Of a DNA stretch of 64,000 nt, positions 10,874 to 22,657 are shown piece after piece. The stretch is from positions 620,001-684,000 of the forward strand of contig JANFNE010000018.1 in the NCBI GenBank assembly GCA_024867545.1, in the 5' to 3' direction. Within the stretch, counting starts at the first letter, position 1. The number at the start of each line of letters is the position of its first letter. This DNA comes from Phytopythium helicoides. Its lineage: Eukaryota; Oomycota; Peronosporomycetes; Pythiales; Pythiaceae. The notes under the pieces were generated by a model. The model saw only the letters and a list, made by a program, of their open reading frames with translations. It was not told the origin of the DNA and searched no databases. The position numbers were made by a program, and so were the translations under genes.

Positions 10874-13800
10874 CTATCTTCGTTCCATTGCCATCGCTTC
10901 CTCGTCTGCTAACGCACGGTAATACTCAGCATCATTCGTCGTGTCCATGATATCACCTGGATCTTCCTCTTCGTCACAGGCATCCTCTGCATCGACTTCA
11001 GTGGTGTGCACGCGCTTGCCAAACGCAAGCTCACCCTTGAAAGACAGCTCCGCTTCGTTCATCGTCTGCACGAGCGAGGTGCTCTCCGCAAACGGCCGGA
11101 TTCGACGATATGACTCATCCGTGATCGTGTCATTGGCAAAGTAGTCGCTTGAGTCCAATCGACGATTCGCCTGTGGAGCGCTCTGCCTACTTTCGTCCAG
11201 GTCGGTCACGACATCACTTGCCTCGGAGAGTGATGCAGTTCCTGCGCTTGCAGAGCGCGCCTTGGTCAGCGCTTCGAGCCAGCCAGACACAACCTGGCCG
11301 TCCGAGGAGTAGACCCGCATCGTTTTCCTGTTTCGAAACTCGATAACGAGCGTGTTCGGCTGGTCTGCAGCAAGATAGGCGTGCTCAACCATCCCATGGC
11401 CCAGAGCAGACCCGTTCACTTCGTTGTAATAGATCAGCGCTCCATTCTTGTACTCAAAGTAGCGTCGCTTCCACGTTTTGAAGCGCCGTCCCTCTTTCTC
11501 AAGCCAGCCACTGTGCGTTGAAGACTCCACGTCGTAGCTCAAAGTGGAGTAGAGGTCGTCGATCTTATTAATTGACGTCCGGGCAAGTTGTGCCGTTTTC
11601 TTGCTTGTATGTGTCGACGCAAACAACGCATTCCACCACTTTTGGTAGTCTTGATTCGATTGAGCTGCGAGCGTGATTTCGCGGCCACTCCCGTCGGAAA
11701 CACACATGGCAAATGTTTCTCTGTCGGAGTCTGCAACCTTGGTAACTTCGATCGACAAAATCATCGGGCTGGTCTCATTCTTGTAGCAGCTCAGTTTGGA
11801 CTTGTGGAGGGTGAAATAGCGCCGCTTCCAAGATCCCAGCTTTGCTCCCTCCGAAAGCATCCAGCCGCTACAATCAAGTACTTCGACACTCTTCCGAATA
11901 GGGTCGAGACTTGAAGTTAGTTGCTGAGTCGTCTGCGAGGTCACCAATGCCTCTGGCTCCGCTGCTGGGTCAGGTTCGACGGCACCTACTTCGCTTTCCC
12001 ATGAATATCTGCGAGAAGATTGCGGCATGTCCTTCATAGCAGCCACCCACAGCGCTGCCCCTGTACCGAGCTGCGACTGGTACTCTTCAATATCTGCCTC
12101 AGTGAAATCGGCATCACCTCCGTCATTCTCCCCATCGTCCGCATCGTTGTCAAAATACTCGCCATCGTTTGTGATCGGCATTCCACGGTGCGATTGAATA
12201 AAGGAATTGTTGAGCTCCGACGCAACGCGAAGTACATGAAACCATAGCGCGAAAATCTCTTGAGTCGGTGCGACAACGTGAAGCAAGCGGCCATGGCGGA
12301 ATCGAATGTCTAATTCGAACGGCCGACCTTTCCCTTCCGCGACATCAAACACAACGCCTCCACCAAGCGGTGCACCGACCATGCCCTTCGAAGAAAAATA
12401 CTCGAGCTTTGTGCCAGACAGCGAAAAGTATCGGCGCTTCCATCTCTTGAAGTGGTGGCCCTTTTTCAGGAGCCAGCCACGATAGCTTGTTGTTTCTGGG
12501 TCGGTGGCAAGTGCTTAAGGGCTGTGCACCATCAGAAGCACCGATAGAGGGAGCACGTCGGATCGGGTGGTTTGTTCAGACTGTCGCTGGTTCTCCTCGC
12601 TCTGTCGTGTGATTTCGACAACAATCTCTGGACGAGTACCTACTGAGCGTCGATGTTGGTGATGGAAACATGTTTGCGATTGGTGGTGACATCTGGACTT
12701 GGTTGGATACAGAACTCTCTCGCTGATTGTCACTTGGAGCTTCGGGAAGCGGCTTCCCGACGAGACTGCACAGTGCCTTCATCCAACGACGTCGTTCACT
12801 CGCCGACTCAGCTCGTACGCACACATTGTACGCGTCGTACGGTGAGTCAGAAGCAAAGCTGATCACAAACCACTCTGGGTACTCGTCGCTGTAGTTGACG
12901 TCGATGACCACATTCTCCGCACAAACCTCTCCCGTAGGAGTCTTGCGATATTCGAGCATCCCGTCCGCAAGCAGAAAGTAGCGCTTCTTCCAAACGCTGC
13001 GCGACTTGTGTCCCCTTTTCTCGAGCCATCCTTCGCAGTACTGCTGGCGTCTGCGGCTGCTGCTTGCCTCCTCGATATGACACGTAATCTGCTCCTGCGA
13101 GCGTGAGCTTGCAATGCGGTTGCTCTCTTCCCAGCTGTGCGCCGCAAAAAGAGCAGGGGCGGGTTCCCCGATAGCACCAGAGATAGCACTCGCCCACTCG
13201 TCCATCGCCTCTCGCGACTCGGCCGTAAGGCGCACGGACCGCCCTCCGTACGCGACAACCGTGAGCGCCTTGGGGCTGGCAAAGTCCCTCTGAGATACGC
13301 TCAACGACGTCCGACTCGAGCGCGATGGACGTCGGGTTCGCGTAGTACGTGAGCACGTTTCCGCTGAGCGCGACGTACCTGCGCTTCCACGTGTGCAACT
13401 CTGGCTCCTCCTTGAGCAGCCATCCCTCCCTCGTGACGTCCACGGCGCCCATCGCGCTGCTACTGACGGCTCCGAGCGGCACAAACCCCGGCGCCGACTT
13501 TTTCCTCGGCGGGGCCACCGCGCCGAGGTCGTTGCTGCTGCTGCTGACGCTGTCGGCCCGCGACGGCGCCGACAGCCGGAAGCTGGTCTGCGACTGCCCG
13601 AGCGCGAGCTTGAGCCTGCGGAAGAGCTCTCGGCACTGCGCGGCGTCGCGCACCGTCATGCGCAGCACCTGGTTCTTCTTGGCGCCGCGCACCAGCAGCC
13701 CGTTCTGCAGCTCGGGTGCGTATTCGACGCCCAGCGCCAGCACGCGGCCCTTCTCGTCGACGCCCGCGCCGTCGCGCGCCGCGCCCGCGTAGTACGTGAG

Positions 13801-13911
13801 CTCGCGCCCGCGCAGCACGAAGTACCGCGTCTTCCATGAGCGCACGCGGCTGCCCTGCTTGGCGCCCCACGCCGCGAAGTCGGCGCCCGTAGGAGCCTGC
13901 ATGGCGTCCAC
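10874..13911 (-). CDS. Six-PH-domain protein, frame interrupted
   Basis: Tandem array of six PH domains, each opening with the classic GW-L-x-K-x-G...W-K-x-R-Y/F core: WGAKQGSRVRSWKTRYF, EGWLLKEEPELHTWKRRY, CEGWLEKRGHKSRS, RGWLLKKGHHFKRWKRRYF, SGWMLSEGAKLGSWKRRYF and SGWLEKEGRRFKTWKRRYF. The start MDAMQAPTGADFAAW lies directly before the first PH. The C-terminus is acidic (DIMDTTNDAEYYRALADEE). The span of 3038 nt is two over a multiple of three. One extra base is clear near 13288 (ERISE to DFASPK). The linker between PH3 and PH4 (12.5-12.7 kb) changes frame and has a stop in every frame I tried, so this is either sequence error, a missed intron or true disruption. Likely role is phosphoinositide-dependent membrane scaffolding; no enzyme domain is seen. 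Confidence 0.82.
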
Positions 13912-14226
13912 GGCCTTTCTCGATGTGCCTGCCGGAGTGATGTGGGTGCTGCCGGATGCGAAAGTTTATACACCGAGGTTGGGGTGGGTGGCGAATACGA
14001 TATCATCAAATCGGGTTCGGATGGATTCATCCGCTGCAAACACCGAGGCTTTGCAACGCATTCCACATGTTCGACTAACGCCATCATGGACACCGTCGGA
14101 CAGCGGTGGAAATGGAGCTGTGCAGGCGGAAAAAGGTAGATAGATTTACATCGCTTTGATCTGTTTGTGTTCGTGTTGTGTGATTTGCTTTGACCACGTG
14201 AAAGAGCACGACGAGCTAGGCCGACG
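13912..14226. other. Intergenic between PH gene start and transaminase stop
   Basis: 315 bp. Both flanking genes are on the minus strand, so this holds the 5' region of the six-PH gene and the 3' end of the transaminase. No other gene is seen. Confidence 0.5.
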
Positions 14227-16369
<2,143 letters not shown>

Positions 16370-17224
16370 CGCGGAGTGAGCAGGAGCGGCGAGGCGGCGG
16401 ATCCGTGGCGACTGCATCGGTGGCCGCACGTAATTGGCTGAAAGGAGTGGGAGCGAATCTGCCGCGTGACCAGGTTGAAGCGAGCGAGCGTGTGGGAAGA
16501 CGCGAGGTGACTGCAGGCGAGGCGAGGCGCGGGGAAATGAACCAGGACGCGGAACCAGGACGCGGAACGAGCCGGAATGTTTCGCTTTGCTTGAATGGGC
16601 CGAGATGGTGATTTTCAGCCGATGGCGAGGCGCCTGCAGATGAGTTTTCTGGCTCGACAGCGTGGACACTTTGCACTGCAATTGCACAGGGCAGCAGCGA
16701 GAAGCACCGCTTGTAAGCGTGCTGCACGGCCCTCGATTGGCCATGCAGCAGTCGCGATCATCATCAACTGCAAAATGGGAGTGATCATGCAGGCGATGCT
16801 GGACGGCTCTCGACTTTCGAGACACAGCTGCTAGAGATACATCGCCACTAAACCACGTAGACACGTGGGCGATCACTTACTCGGCGTCGTCGCGAGTGGA
16901 TGAAGAAGCATCAGGACGCTGAGCGGCAGCTTGAGCGCGTTTTCAACAAGCAAATGAGCTTGGAAATCCAACTTTAGGTGATCACCGCAGCTAGAGCGTC
17001 TCCAGGAAGGAAGATCGTTCGAGTGGTGCTGTGCCGCTCTTGTCGCGGTGCTGCATTCAGACTTCCATCTCCATCAGTCTTCCTCCTCAACCCCCAAGCA
17101 GAAAACACTCGGCCATCCCATTCGCGTCCGGTGTCATGCCAGCTCCCAGCGACGCCAACGGCCTTTGACGCGCAATTGTTGGGTGAAAGTGGCCTCAAAA
17201 ATCGCCACTCCCGCTCCTCCGCCC
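16370..17224. other. Divergent intergenic, transaminase / MetRS
   Basis: About 855 bp between divergent start codons. It should hold both promoters. I see no convincing gene: open frames here lack recognisable domains and mirror the transaminase leader frame. Confidence 0.45.
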
Positions 17225-19234
17225 ATGGCCATGCTGCGGCTGCTGCGCCACCCGCTGGGCCCGCGCGCGCCCGCCGCTCTCGCCAGTCGCGCCTCCGCCT
17301 TCTCCAGCGGCGGCGGGGGCCCCGACAAGGCCGTGATGGTGACGACCCCCATCTTCTACGTGAATGCCGGCACCGCACATCGGCCACGTGCACTCGGCCG
17401 TGCTCACGGACGCGCTGGCGCGCTGGTTCCGCGTCAAGGGCCACGACGTGCTCTTCACCACCGGCACGGACGAGCACGGGCTCAAGGTGATGCTGTGGCT
17501 GGCTGCTTGGGGCTGCTTCGCGCGCTAACGCAGGCTGGCGAAGGTGCAAGAGGCCGCCGAGAAGGCGGGCACGCGCGACTACAAGGCCTTCTGCGACGAC
17601 GTGTCGGCGCGCTTCCTGCGCATCTTCGAGGCCTCCGAGGTGGAGCCCTCACGCTTCATCCGTACGAGCGACGGAGACCACCACGAGGCCGTGGCCGCGC
17701 TCTGGCGGCGACTTCGAGACGAGGGCTTCATCTACCTGGGCCAGCACGAGTCCTGGTACTGCAAGTCAGACGAGTCCTTCCTCACAGACATGCAGGTCGA
17801 GGACCGGCCAGGACCCCGCGAACCCGGGACAGATGAGAAAGGTGAGCAAGGAGAGCGGCCACGCGGTCGAGCGGCTGAGCGAGGAGAACTACAAGTTCAA
17901 GCTATCGGACTTCCAGGACAAGCTGCTCGAGTGGCTGGACGCCAACCCGACCGCCATCGTCCCTCCATCGCGGTACAATGAGGTCCGCTCGGCAATTAGC
18001 GCCGGGCTGCGCGATGTGTCGGTCTCGAGACTTAGCGAGAAGATTCAGTGGGCTATTCCAGTCCCAGGTACGACTTCATCGGCAACAGATCATGCCTCAC
18101 ATGCGTTTATTAACGCGCATGTGGATACAGATGATGCAAATCATTGTGTCTACGTGTGGCTCGATGCACTCACGAATTATTTGACGTGCGCGGGGTACCC
18201 TGGGCCCTCGGAGCATGCTTGGCCGGCCGATTACCATATTGTTGGAAAGGATATCATCAAGTTTCACGCCATCTACTGGCCAGCGTTTCTGATGGCAGCT
18301 GGACTTCCACTGCCCAAGAAAATCGTGGCACACGCGCACTGGACGGTCGACAGTGTCAAAATGTCGAAAAGCCTCGGAAATGTCGTCGACCCTCAGCAAA
18401 TGCTCGACACGTATGGTGCCGACTTTGTACGCTACTTCTTGCTGCGTGAGGGCGTGCTTCATGATGATGGCGATTTCAACGTGGGTCTGCTCGAGGACCG
18501 AGTGAACAGCGAGCTAGCTGATACGCTAGGGAATCTTGCATCACGAAGCACAGGGGAAATCGGTGCTCGCAGGTGGCAATGTGCCCAAACACCCGAAATC
18601 GTTCACGACGGACGACGAAGAGCTCATCACGAGGGGCGAGAACCTACGCACTAAGGTCGAGAGACTGTTTGAAGAGCCCGATGTACGTGTGTATTGTTTA
18701 GAACTGATGGGGTCTGTTGGCTGACATTGTTACTTGGTAGTTTTCGAACGGAATCAAGGAGATCATCTTCTTCCTCCATGACGTCAATCGGTGCGTTTTG
18801 CTACGAAATATTGCTTGTTGCCCATACATGCTGACACTTGTTTCTGGTCAATGCAGCCACTTCACGGCTAATGAGCCGTGGGTACTTGCCAAGACGTTGC
18901 GCAGCATCAGTGATGCCGATTCCCCTGAATACAAGGTCACGAAGGAACGGCTCGATACGGTTCTTTATCTTGCTATCCACTCGGTTCGCATCAGCGGTGC
19001 GTGTGCTTTGTCTTTCTTCAAATATAAGCTCGCAAGTCTGATGTGTATTCTCTATCAGCGATCCTGCTCCAGCCTATCGTACCCGAGTCGTCCCGTAAGA
19101 TTCTTGATTATCTGGGAGTCCCAGAGAGCAAGCGCTCGATCGCTCAAGCCTCGTTGCTGGCGGATGACGACGTTATTGGCGCTGCAATTGCCAACAAAAA
19201 GTCTTTCGTGGCATTCCCAAAGATTCAGAAGTAG
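17225..19234 (+). CDS. MARS2: Methionyl-tRNA synthetase, mitochondrial type
   Basis: Class-I synthetase charging tRNA-Met. The leader [16 protein letters not shown] is Arg-rich without acidic residues, so mitochondrial import is likely. TTPIFYVN and PHIGHVHS (HIGH motif), [36 protein letters not shown] and [13 protein letters not shown] (KMSKS motif) are all present. Closest in layout to animal MARS2; no zinc-knuckle insert is obvious. Exons: 17225-17486, 17544-18067, 18131-18682, 18741-18790, 18857-18996, 19059-19234. The sum is 1704 nt, a multiple of three. That fits three separate extra bases (near 17372, 17804 and 18554), each needed to move between conserved blocks. Corrected length is ~566 aa. 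The 63-nt intron at 18068-18130 is in frame and stop-free. Confidence 0.93.
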
Positions 19235-19392
19235 ATGAATGGAATTCTTTGACCTGGCTGGACACGTTTTCAATAGCACTCAACTCAGACAGTCTAGTAC
19301 TTTTCAGGAGTTTCGATGTAAAAAGTCGCCACTACCGTCTATTCGCATTCTTGAATCGAGGTCTCGACGCCAGGAACGACGCAATCGCAATC

Positions 19393-19977
19393 ATGAGCGG
19401 AGAAGATCGCGCGTTGTACGACGCCTCTGCAACCTACAAGGCGCGTCGTGACTTCCTCGGCGAGCCGTTCGACGTACGGCTATTTGAAGTCGATGCCGCA
19501 GGCATAGCAGCTATCGTGATTAGCCACGAGCCGTCCAACCCTCTCAAGTTCTCGCGGATTTTCTCCGATAAAGAGCTTCAAGCTGCCGGCATTCGCCGGA
19601 CTCTTGAAGGCTACGCAACTCTGGCTAATTCGCTTGAGCTCGTTGAAGACGCATTCTGGACTGGCCCTGACGCTGAAGCTGCCGGGGAAGGGGAGCTGTC
19701 AGCTTTCCAGCTCTCAGCCGCACTCCCAGGAATTCGCCACCCTCCTCCGATTGTCTCGCTTCAAGCAGCGCGAGCGTACTTTGCCCGAGCTCCAGTGGGT
19801 CTGAGCGCCTGGAACAACAACAGTTTGCCTGGAGAGCATTCCTTACTGCTGGACGTGCTCGCCAAGGGACTTTCCGATCTATGCCGGCACAAACCTGCTG
19901 GACTCGATGCAGTCGCGTGGCTCGGTCGGTGGCTTCTCGAAAACAATCCCGCGCAGCCAAAAGTACAGGTCGACTAG
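19393..19977 (+). CDS. Small protein with C-terminal Dpy-30-like motif
   Basis: 194 aa from ATG at 19393, starting 158 bp after the MetRS stop. The C-terminus (LLLDVLAKGLSDLCRHKPAG then LDAVAWLGRWLLENNP) resembles the Dpy-30 dimerisation motif, a pair of helices found in DPY30 and in several axonemal proteins such as radial-spoke components, where it docks partner amphipathic helices. The N-terminal ~140 residues are not recognised. The next genes downstream, on both strands, are flagellar types, so an axonemal role is more likely than a chromatin one; that is inference. The frame is also open upstream of the chosen ATG, so a longer N-terminus is possible. Confidence 0.65.
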   Translation: MSGEDRALYDASATYKARRDFLGEPFDVRLFEVDAAGIAAIVISHEPSNPLKFSRIFSDKELQAAGIRRTLEGYATLANSLELVEDAFWTGPDAEAAGEGELSAFQLSAALPGIRHPPPIVSLQAARAYFARAPVGLSAWNNNSLPGEHSLLLDVLAKGLSDLCRHKPAGLDAVAWLGRWLLENNPAQPKVQVD

Positions 19978-20112
19978 TGCATCTGTAGCAGGGCAATACA
20001 GGTTGAGCTGGTTCCTTTGTCGATTTCTTTGGAAAGCTTGAGCTTCATTTGCCAACAGTCGCATTTGCACAACGACGCTTTGGCCATCCGCCACCTCGAC
20101 AACTACATCACC

Positions 20113-20614
20113 ATGGCAGATGACTTGCAGTCGTCCGAGGAGCTGGCAGTTCGTGGCTGAAGAAGTAGACCGCATCGTCGTCGCTGCAGTCGACAGCTGC
20201 CTCAAGGACGAAACGTATGACGATCTCAAGGTTTCTCGCTGGGTTGACGCCATTTGCGAGAGTATTATGCGATCGCTTGCTGAACTGCGGAAGCCACTCA
20301 AATACATCGGTGGGCCTTACACAGCTGGCTGATGCTTGCTGACCGAATGATAGAGTGGCTGACAGTGTATCTGTGTAGTGAGCTGCATTATCATGCAGAA
20401 GAATGGCGCGGGTGTTCATGCTTCGCTTTCCTGTCACTGGGACACGGTCACGGATGGTAAAGCAAAGCTTGCAGATCTGCTTTACTGGGGTATTTGTGCG
20501 CTGAAAACATGAATATGAGCAGGCGCGCACGTGGTCAAGTGGCCGAGTGACAAGAACAAAGAGCACAACAGATCAATGTACTGCATTGTCACGGTAGGAG
20601 GGCTCAGCTTCTAG
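20113..20614 (+). CDS. DYNLT1: Tctex-1-type dynein light chain
   Basis: Small dynein light chain of the Tctex-1/DYNLT family, part of cytoplasmic or inner-arm flagellar dynein. Exons: 20113-20309, 20379-20456, 20523-20614. The spliced product aligns along its whole length with human DYNLT1: [53 protein letters not shown]. Codons split by both introns regenerate conserved residues (Val and Gly). The exon sum is 367 nt, one over a multiple of three, and one extra G at 20149 separates [12 protein letters not shown] from FVAEEV. Corrected length ~121 aa. No ATG-initiated uninterrupted frame covers it, so automatic annotation may miss it. Confidence 0.9.
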
Positions 20615-20705
20615 CAAATATCGGAGCTCTGTCGCCCTCACTCTTCAATTCACTCAGAGTATGCAACGTGGCTTCACTCTTCTTCTGCATCATTGTGTTT
20701 CGTTA

Positions 20706-22462
20706 TCACTTGAGGATAGCAGCAACTGGCGTTAGTGAATCAACAATCACAATATGTGCAAGAGGAGTTGGAGCTTGTCCAAGCTCGGGTATGCGATTGT
20801 GTGCCTGGCGAGGAATAACCTGCACCATGGTACACAATCCGATCACTCCAGGAGTTGCATGCTGACTAGCAAGTCCAAGATCAGTCAGTGATGCTTCAAG
20901 GTTCCCCAACAAATAACCACCTAGAGAGAACACATCAAAGTCGTTTTCGTTGGCAAAACGCTTCGAACAACGACGCGCAATTGCAGTCTTGAGGTGCCGC
21001 AGCTTTCTCTGAGAAAATGTATTAACAGTCACCACCATACCGCCAGGGAGCCGGCAACTGACTGCTAATCGCTGTCCTCGATGGTGGGCGGCGTGCTGAT
21101 ACTCAAAGGTTAACTGCTTAGAGAGAGTTTGGAAGCACATCAATGATCAAGTATCCACCACTGAAAACAGTAGGCATAAAGAGCGCACCTCGCCAGCGAT
21201 TGCCTGCTCACTTTCTCGAAGAAGCTGGTCGTCGGAAAGTTGCTTGCATAGTCGGCCAGCAGGGACAGCGGTAACGCTGGCATCACTCGTGTCAATGACA
21301 TCGGTGCTGAGCGCTTTTCGATTGTGTTTTGGGTTTCTTGATAAGACTAACAAGACCAAACTTGGAGGCAAGTAAGTTCGCTCGATCTTCTCCATTAGCT
21401 TGCTCTCTCACCCAAGCTAATGGATCATTTTCTAGAGCAACAGTCGAAGCTTCAGAACTACCCGGAGGTGTGTGTGTTACTGGAAGTGCCGATGAAGAAA
21501 GCGTCGCTCTCAGTAGGCCTAGGATCTTTCGTGACACGTTTTTGCTTTGAGGCGAGTAACCCGATCTTTCGCTTTTGCTTTGCGTAGTGTTGTGACGAAT
21601 TCCATGCAGTCGGGATAGCGTTGGACGGTGGAGTAAATGTTGGTCCCCACATGACTTGCCGTTTCTCTGTCATCGCCCCGAAACTCTGCCGTTTTTCGTT
21701 TGGGAGTGCAGAGTTCCTCGAGTTGTCACTATCCAAAAAGCGCTTGACCTCATACGAGCCGATTGGAGGCACATCTCTTCGAGATGTTGGGTGCGTATTA
21801 CGAGGGGAATGCTTGAACGTCGCTGCACTGGTTGGGCGAAAGGAGGAATACAAGCTCTCTCGGACGTTGGATTGTGAGTATTCGACTCTATCAGCAGAGT
21901 CTTTTTGATATAGTAGAGCTTGTGTTGTCGATGGCCAGCGCTGGGACCGCGAGAAACTCCTACCCGAAGACGTAGCAACTGCGGTAGATGGTCGAGCGGT
22001 AGAGTTTTGTGGAACAATTGAGGCTTCGGGTCGATTCAGCGTTGGTGCAGATTGCTCTCTTTGTAGAGAAGGCTGGGAGGGAGCGGTAGTTGATAGAAAG
22101 CCGACGTTTGGGATCGCTTTGACTTTGGTTGATGTCAAGGGCCAGCGCTTTGGAGCGTCATACGCTCCTGGTCCAGGCACATCCTGTCGGCAGCAACCTG
22201 CTGTTACGTTGTCGAATACATATCGCCGAGTTCACGTACAACTTACTAGTGGAGCGCCGTTAGGAAGCGAACTTCGTTTGCTCTCTCCACTTTCATCGTC
22301 TCCGTACCCAGAAGGAACGCGAAATCTCCTTTCGAGCGCTACAACATCGACCGCACTAGTCTTCTGGTTCTCAAGCTGGAGCACCAAGCGGAAGGCTTCG
22401 CGAGATAGGAACGGAGACGGCGACTTGCTGTTATCGGGGCGATGGTGCTTTGATTTCGGCAT
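20706..22462 (-). CDS. PGP-repeat (SHIPPO-like) probable flagellar protein
   Basis: I read three exons: 22247-22462, 21189-22183 and 20706-21116, with two extra-base frame changes inside the second (one near 21460-21540, one near 21300-21395). The exon sum of 1622 nt, two over a multiple of three, agrees. Corrected length ~539 aa. The start MPKSKHHRPDNSKSP is polar and basic. DVPGPGAYDAPKRWP across the first splice and PPIGSYEVKRFLDS are PGP-type motifs typical of sperm-tail/axonemal SHIPPO proteins that bind the microtubule lumen or surface. The middle is Ser/Pro-rich. The last exon (FDVFSLGGYLLGNLEASL) is a compact domain I do not recognise. Family call is moderate; the gene model is supported by phase. 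Confidence 0.62.
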
Positions 22463-22657
22463 CGTGAAAACAAGGAGGGCACCATCAAAAGAGAGGCAGG
22501 AGACAGCGTGCACATCACACAGCAATTACCCGATATATTTAGTGCCCTAACACGGACGAGCTAGCTCGCCCGTTGATGATGAATGAGTTATCACATCTCA
22601 CGCTGTTGCTTCATAGTTTCGTCTTTGTCAGGTTTGCATCAGCGCTGCGCTACGCCG
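22463..22657. other. Intergenic between PGP-repeat gene and receptor kinase
   Basis: 195 bp. Both neighbours are on the minus strand. Nothing else is seen. Confidence 0.4.
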
